From Proteus myxofaciens ATCC 19692 (GTDB taxonomy: Bacteria; Pseudomonadota; Gammaproteobacteria; Enterobacterales; Enterobacteriaceae), in assembly GCF_001654855.1 (NCBI RefSeq), contig NZ_LXEN01000139.1:1-61817 (forward strand): a stretch of DNA of 61,817 nt, in the 5' to 3' direction. The position numbers and the translations under genes are program-made. The first letter of the stretch is position 1. Each line of letters begins with the position of its first letter. The notes below the pieces were generated by a model that did no database searches, was not told where the DNA came from, and worked only from the letters and a program-made list of their open reading frames with translations. Below are positions 58,086 to 61,817 of this stretch, piece by piece.

Positions 58086-60368
58086 TTACATTGTTTGTGT
58101 GAATGTACGAGTGATAACGTCTTGTTGCTGTTCTTTAGTTAAAGAGTTAAAACGAACAGCATAGCCAGAAACACGAATAGTTAACTGAGGATATTTTTCA
58201 GGATCTTCCATTGCTTCTAACAGCATTTCACGGTTCATTACGTTCACATTCAGATGTTGGCCACCTTCGATGCTCGCTTCATGGTGGAAATAACCATCCA
58301 TTAGACCTGCAAGGTTAGCTTTACGTACATCGTCATCTTTACCTAATGCATTTGGTACGATTGAGAAGGTATAAGAAATACCATCTTTCGCATAAGCAAA
58401 TGGCAGTTTAGCAACAGATGTGAGTGAAGCAACAGCACCTTTTTGGTCACGACCATGCATTGGGTTAGCACCTGGGCCAAATGGAGCACCAGCACGACGG
58501 CCATCTGGTGTGTTACCTGTTTTCTTACCATAAACAACGTTTGAAGTGATAGTCAGAATAGACTGTGTAGGTACCGCATTACGGTATGTACGCAGTTTCT
58601 GAATTTTCTTCATAAAGCGTTCAACTAAGTCACAAGCGATATCATCAACACGAGAATCGTTGTTACCAAATTGTGGGTATTCACCTTCAATGTTGAAGTC
58701 AACCGCTAAGCCATTTTCATCACGTACTGGTGAAACTTTCGCGTATTTGATTGCAGCTAATGAGTCAGCAGCAACAGAAAGACCTGCGATACCACATGCC
58801 ATTGTACGATAAACATCACGATCATGAAGAGCCATCAGTGCAGCTTCATAGCTATATTTGTCATGCATATAGTGGATAACATTCAGTGCAGTAACGTACT
58901 GAGTTGCTAACCAATCCATGAAACGGTCCATTTGGTTCATCACGGTATCGAAATCTAAGACTTCGTCCATGATTGGCGCATGTTTTGGACCTACTTGCAT
59001 TTTCAGTTTTTCATCAACACCACCATTGATGGTATACAGTAATGTTTTAGCTAAGTTAGCACGAGCACCGAAGAACTGCATTTGTTTACCCACAACCATT
59101 GGGCTTACACAACATGCAATTGCATAGTCATCACTGTCAAAATCAGGACGCATTAAGTCATCATTTTCGTACTGAATTGAAGATGTATCGATGGAGACTT
59201 TTGCTGCATATTTTTTGAAGTTAATAGGCAGTTGTTCTGACCATAGAATAGTCATGTTTGGTTCTGGTGATGGACCCATAGTGTATAAGGTATTTAAGAA
59301 ACGGAATGTATTCTTAGTTACCATAGTACGGCCATCTAAACCCATACCTGCTAATGATTCAGTTGCCCAGATTGGGTCACCAGAGAACAGTTCATCATAT
59401 TCAGGAGTACGTAAGAAACGAACCATACGTAATTTCATGACTAAGTGGTCAATTAATTCTTGAGCTTGTTCTTCTGTTAAAATGCCTGCGTCGATATCAC
59501 GTTGGATATAGATATCTAAGAAGGTAGATACACGACCGAAGGACATAGCAGCACCATTTTGTGATTTAACTGCAGCTAAATAGCCGAAGTAAGTCCACTG
59601 TACTGCTTCTTTTGCATTTTGCGCTGGACGAGAGATATCGTAACCATAGCTTGCTGCCATTTCTTGGATTTGACCTAATGCTGCGTGTTGGTCTGCAATT
59701 TCTTCACGCAGTTGGATGGTCATTTCTAAGTCTTCGCCTTTTTCCATTCTTTCTTGTAAAGAAGTGAATTGAGCGAATTTGTCTTTACGTAGGAAGTCGA
59801 TACCGTATAGAGCAACACGACGGTAGTCACCAATGATACGACCACGACCGTAAGCATCTGGTAAACCTGTTAAAATACCTGATTTACGGCATTTTAAAAT
59901 GTCTGGAGTATATACATCGAAAACACCTTGGTTATGGGTTTTACGATAAGTAGTGAAGATTTTTTTCAGTTCAGGATCTAGCTCGCGATCGTAAGCATGA
60001 CATGAACTTTCAACCATACGGATACCACCGAATGGGATGATTGCACGTTTTAGAGGTGCATCAGTCTGTAAACCTACGATTTGTTCTAAATCTTTCGCAA
60101 TGTAGCCTGCATCGTGAGAAGTAATAGTTGCAGCTACAGAAGTATCAAAATCAACCGGCGCATGAGTGCGGTTTTCGATTTTGATGCCTTCCATGACTTG
60201 ATCCCACAGTGTATCTGTTGCTTTAGTGGAACCTGCTAGGAAAGATTCGTCGCCTTCATATGGAGTATAGTTTTTTTGGATAAAGTCACGAACGTTAACG
60301 CTATTCGACCATTCACCTTCAGAAAAACCTTTCCATGCTTGAGCAAATTTTTCATTTAAATCAGACAT
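58086..60368 (-). CDS. pflB: Formate C-acetyltransferase (pyruvate formate-lyase)
   Basis: Glycyl-radical enzyme converting pyruvate and CoA to acetyl-CoA and formate without oxygen. The catalytic cysteine pair is C419-C420 in IACCVSPM. The radical glycine is in RVSGYAVRF near the C-terminus. I start at ATG 60368 ([12 protein letters not shown]), giving exactly the 760 aa of E. coli PflB, although an upstream in-frame start exists at 60389. It follows focA by about 50 bp and is cotranscribed with it. Confidence 0.97.
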   Translation of the reverse strand: MSDLNEKFAQAWKGFSEGEWSNSVNVRDFIQKNYTPYEGDESFLAGSTKATDTLWDQVMEGIKIENRTHAPVDFDTSVAATITSHDAGYIAKDLEQIVGLQTDAPLKRAIIPFGGIRMVESSCHAYDRELDPELKKIFTTYRKTHNQGVFDVYTPDILKCRKSGILTGLPDAYGRGRIIGDYRRVALYGIDFLRKDKFAQFTSLQERMEKGEDLEMTIQLREEIADQHAALGQIQEMAASYGYDISRPAQNAKEAVQWTYFGYLAAVKSQNGAAMSFGRVSTFLDIYIQRDIDAGILTEEQAQELIDHLVMKLRMVRFLRTPEYDELFSGDPIWATESLAGMGLDGRTMVTKNTFRFLNTLYTMGPSPEPNMTILWSEQLPINFKKYAAKVSIDTSSIQYENDDLMRPDFDSDDYAIACCVSPMVVGKQMQFFGARANLAKTLLYTINGGVDEKLKMQVGPKHAPIMDEVLDFDTVMNQMDRFMDWLATQYVTALNVIHYMHDKYSYEAALMALHDRDVYRTMACGIAGLSVAADSLAAIKYAKVSPVRDENGLAVDFNIEGEYPQFGNNDSRVDDIACDLVERFMKKIQKLRTYRNAVPTQSILTITSNVVYGKKTGNTPDGRRAGAPFGPGANPMHGRDQKGAVASLTSVAKLPFAYAKDGISYTFSIVPNALGKDDDVRKANLAGLMDGYFHHEASIEGGQHLNVNVMNREMLLEAMEDPEKYPQLTIRVSGYAVRFNSLTKEQQQDVITRTFTQTM

Positions 60369-60421
60369 GATACTTCTACCTTTTTGCAATGGAACTTAAG
60401 AAATCAGTCATACCCACACAA

Positions 60422-61276
60422 TTAATGCTTAGCATTGCGCAGATACATTAACCAGTATACCAGACCGACAAGGACGGCCCCGCCAATAATGTTACCGATA
60501 GTTACTGGTATTAAATTATCGACTAGAAAATTTGATACCGTTAAATCTGAAAATTGTTCTGGTGATGCACCTATATTTGTCCAAAATTCACTAGGTGCAA
60601 AATTTTTAATCACTATAGCTAATGGAATAAGAAACATGTTAGCGATACTGTGCTCAAATCCACTAGCAACGAACATACCGATTGGTAAAATAAGTGCAAA
60701 TAATTTATCTATCAGTGTACGGCCTGCATAACTCATCCAGACTGCAAGACAAACCATTAAGTTAGCTAAAATACCTAAACAAATTGCTTCAATAACCGTA
60801 TGTTCAACTTTATGTTGTGCTGTTTGTAGAACATTAAGACCCCAAAGACCATTGGCTGCGGTGTATTGACCTGCAAACCAGATTAGTGCGACAAAAAAAA
60901 GTGCACCAATAAAATTACCAATATAGACATTTATCCAGTTGGCAAGCATTTTGCCCCATGATATACGTCCAGTTGCTTTAGGGATTATAGTAAGAACAGT
61001 GGAAGTAAATAAGTCGGCGCCACAGGCAACGACAAGCATTAACCCCAAAGAGAAACAGATACCACCGACTAATTTAGCCAGTCCAAAAGGAACAGATGCT
61101 GTACCCGTGGTTGCTGTGATATAAAAAACAAATGCAATTGAAATAAACATTCCCGCCGTAAAGGCAGATAAATATGTTATCGAAGTCTGTTTATTTGCTT
61201 TATAACAACATGCATCATCGGCAATTTTTGCCATGTCAGCAGGGGATAATAAATTAAAAGGGCTGTCAGCTTTCAT
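60422..61276 (-). CDS. focA: Formate channel FocA
   Basis: Pentameric inner-membrane formate channel of the formate/nitrite transporter family, 284 aa with six helices. The family motifs are AFTAGMFISIAFVFY, NWINVYIGNFIGA and GFEHSIANMF. It exports formate made by PflB and re-imports it at low pH. It is the first gene of focA-pflB, as in E. coli. An FNR-like box lies about 75 bp upstream. Confidence 0.95.
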   Translation of the reverse strand: MKADSPFNLLSPADMAKIADDACCYKANKQTSITYLSAFTAGMFISIAFVFYITATTGTASVPFGLAKLVGGICFSLGLMLVVACGADLFTSTVLTIIPKATGRISWGKMLANWINVYIGNFIGALFFVALIWFAGQYTAANGLWGLNVLQTAQHKVEHTVIEAICLGILANLMVCLAVWMSYAGRTLIDKLFALILPIGMFVASGFEHSIANMFLIPLAIVIKNFAPSEFWTNIGASPEQFSDLTVSNFLVDNLIPVTIGNIIGGAVLVGLVYWLMYLRNAKH

Positions 61277-61817
61277 ACCAACACTCTCTTATGATGTTAG
61301 AATAATTATAGTACGCAATAATAGTAGCAAAGGGGCTAACTTCTAAAATTGATATGGATCATAGTCGTTAATCAAGATACCGTTGCTAGTATATAAAAAC
61401 AAGGTAAAAATACCATAATTATTTGATTCTTAAAAAGAAAAATTTTTTTAAAAATTATCAAAAAATTTTATGCCCGCTAGATAAATAAAGTAAAAAGTAA
61501 ATACAAAGTATATTTTAAATGACGAATGTTAATAATAAAAAATAAAAATTAACGCTATATTCACTTTTTATAGAAAAATAAACACTACTTTATTTGTGGG
61601 TAATAGAAAATACCTTTCTAGCATAAAAACCATTATAAAAATAAGGTTTTTGAAATTTTGAGATCTCGCTAAACAAATAGCGAATTAAACCAAAAATAAT
61701 TTATTTATTAGCGATAGCATTCAATATATTAATAATGATTCATATATAAAATCAATAATCGACATTTTTGCCATATTTTGACATTTTTGTCATAGCGTAA
61801 ATGAAATAAAAACACTC
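61277..61817. other. Upstream control region of focA-pflB
   Basis: About 540 bp of very AT-rich DNA to the window edge. It holds the FNR-like box and, near the edge, two related sequences, CGACATTTTTGCCA (61760-61773) and TGACATTTTTGTCA (61779-61792). No gene is seen. E. coli focA likewise has a long multi-promoter region. Confidence 0.55.
61349..61362 (-). promoter_or_regulatory. FNR-like box upstream of focA
   Basis: On the plus strand TTGAT-ATGG-ATCAT differs from the FNR consensus at one base. TATTAT (minus strand, 61323-61318) could be a -10, giving a box centre near -44. A perfect TATAAT at 61310-61305 is an alternative. Anaerobic FNR control of focA-pflB is known in E. coli. Confidence 0.55.

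Overview
The window is chromosomal DNA from a low-GC member of the Enterobacterales, most likely Proteus or a close relative in the Morganellaceae. Nearly every gene has a clear Escherichia coli counterpart in E. coli-like order, but coding and especially intergenic DNA is far richer in A+T. A monofunctional formate-tetrahydrofolate ligase, absent from E. coli K-12, and a long stretch collinear with the E. coli grxA-to-serS region fit Proteus. Assignments come from reading the proteins and recalling family members; no database search was run. I see no insertion sequence, prophage, CRISPR array, rRNA or tRNA.

Layout. 1-1500: an iron-dependent alcohol dehydrogenase (yiaY) behind a perfect FNR box. 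1545-8860, minus strand: the complete histidine operon hisLGDCBHAFI with a His-codon leader peptide and attenuator. 9193-19018: yeeZ, gstB, dacC, fhs, the serine-degradation pair sdaC-sdaB, ybjG and yjbQ; fhs and sdaCB lie where E. coli has deoR. 19031-19113: the sigma-E sRNA gene rybB, then grxA, ybjC, ybjN and rlmC. 21998-23196: a Bcr/CflA-type efflux pump broken by one missing G. 23385-26272: arginine importer artPIQM. 26386-34001: ybjT, lysO, ybjD and macA-macB, with macB broken by one missing A. 34173-51755: cspD, clpS-clpA, infA, aat, cydC, cydD, trxB, lrp, ftsK, lolA, rarA and serS, as in E. coli. 52060-54602: a MetNIQ-type importer behind MetJ boxes. 54873-56895: a lone ureidoglycolate dehydrogenase and a multi-pass membrane protein of unknown role. 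57243-61276: pflA, pflB and focA.

How the genes work together. Several modules serve anaerobic and one-carbon metabolism: focA/pflB/pflA make and move formate, fhs can fix formate onto tetrahydrofolate, sdaCB imports serine and deaminates it to pyruvate, and yiaY can dispose of reductant. FNR-like boxes precede yiaY and focA. Amino-acid supply is covered by the his operon, an arginine importer with an ArgR-like box, the lysine exporter LysO, a MetJ-type methionine importer, and Lrp. Envelope and division functions include DacC, YbjG, RybB, LolA, MacAB and FtsK, the last with a LexA box in its promoter.

This is mostly ordinary core genome, and I found no convincing undescribed multi-gene system. 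The points most worth a second look are the two single-base homopolymer frameshifts, the divergent RybB homologue, the CAGCAA repeat in ftsK, the orphan allD, and several unassigned inverted or tandem repeats between genes.
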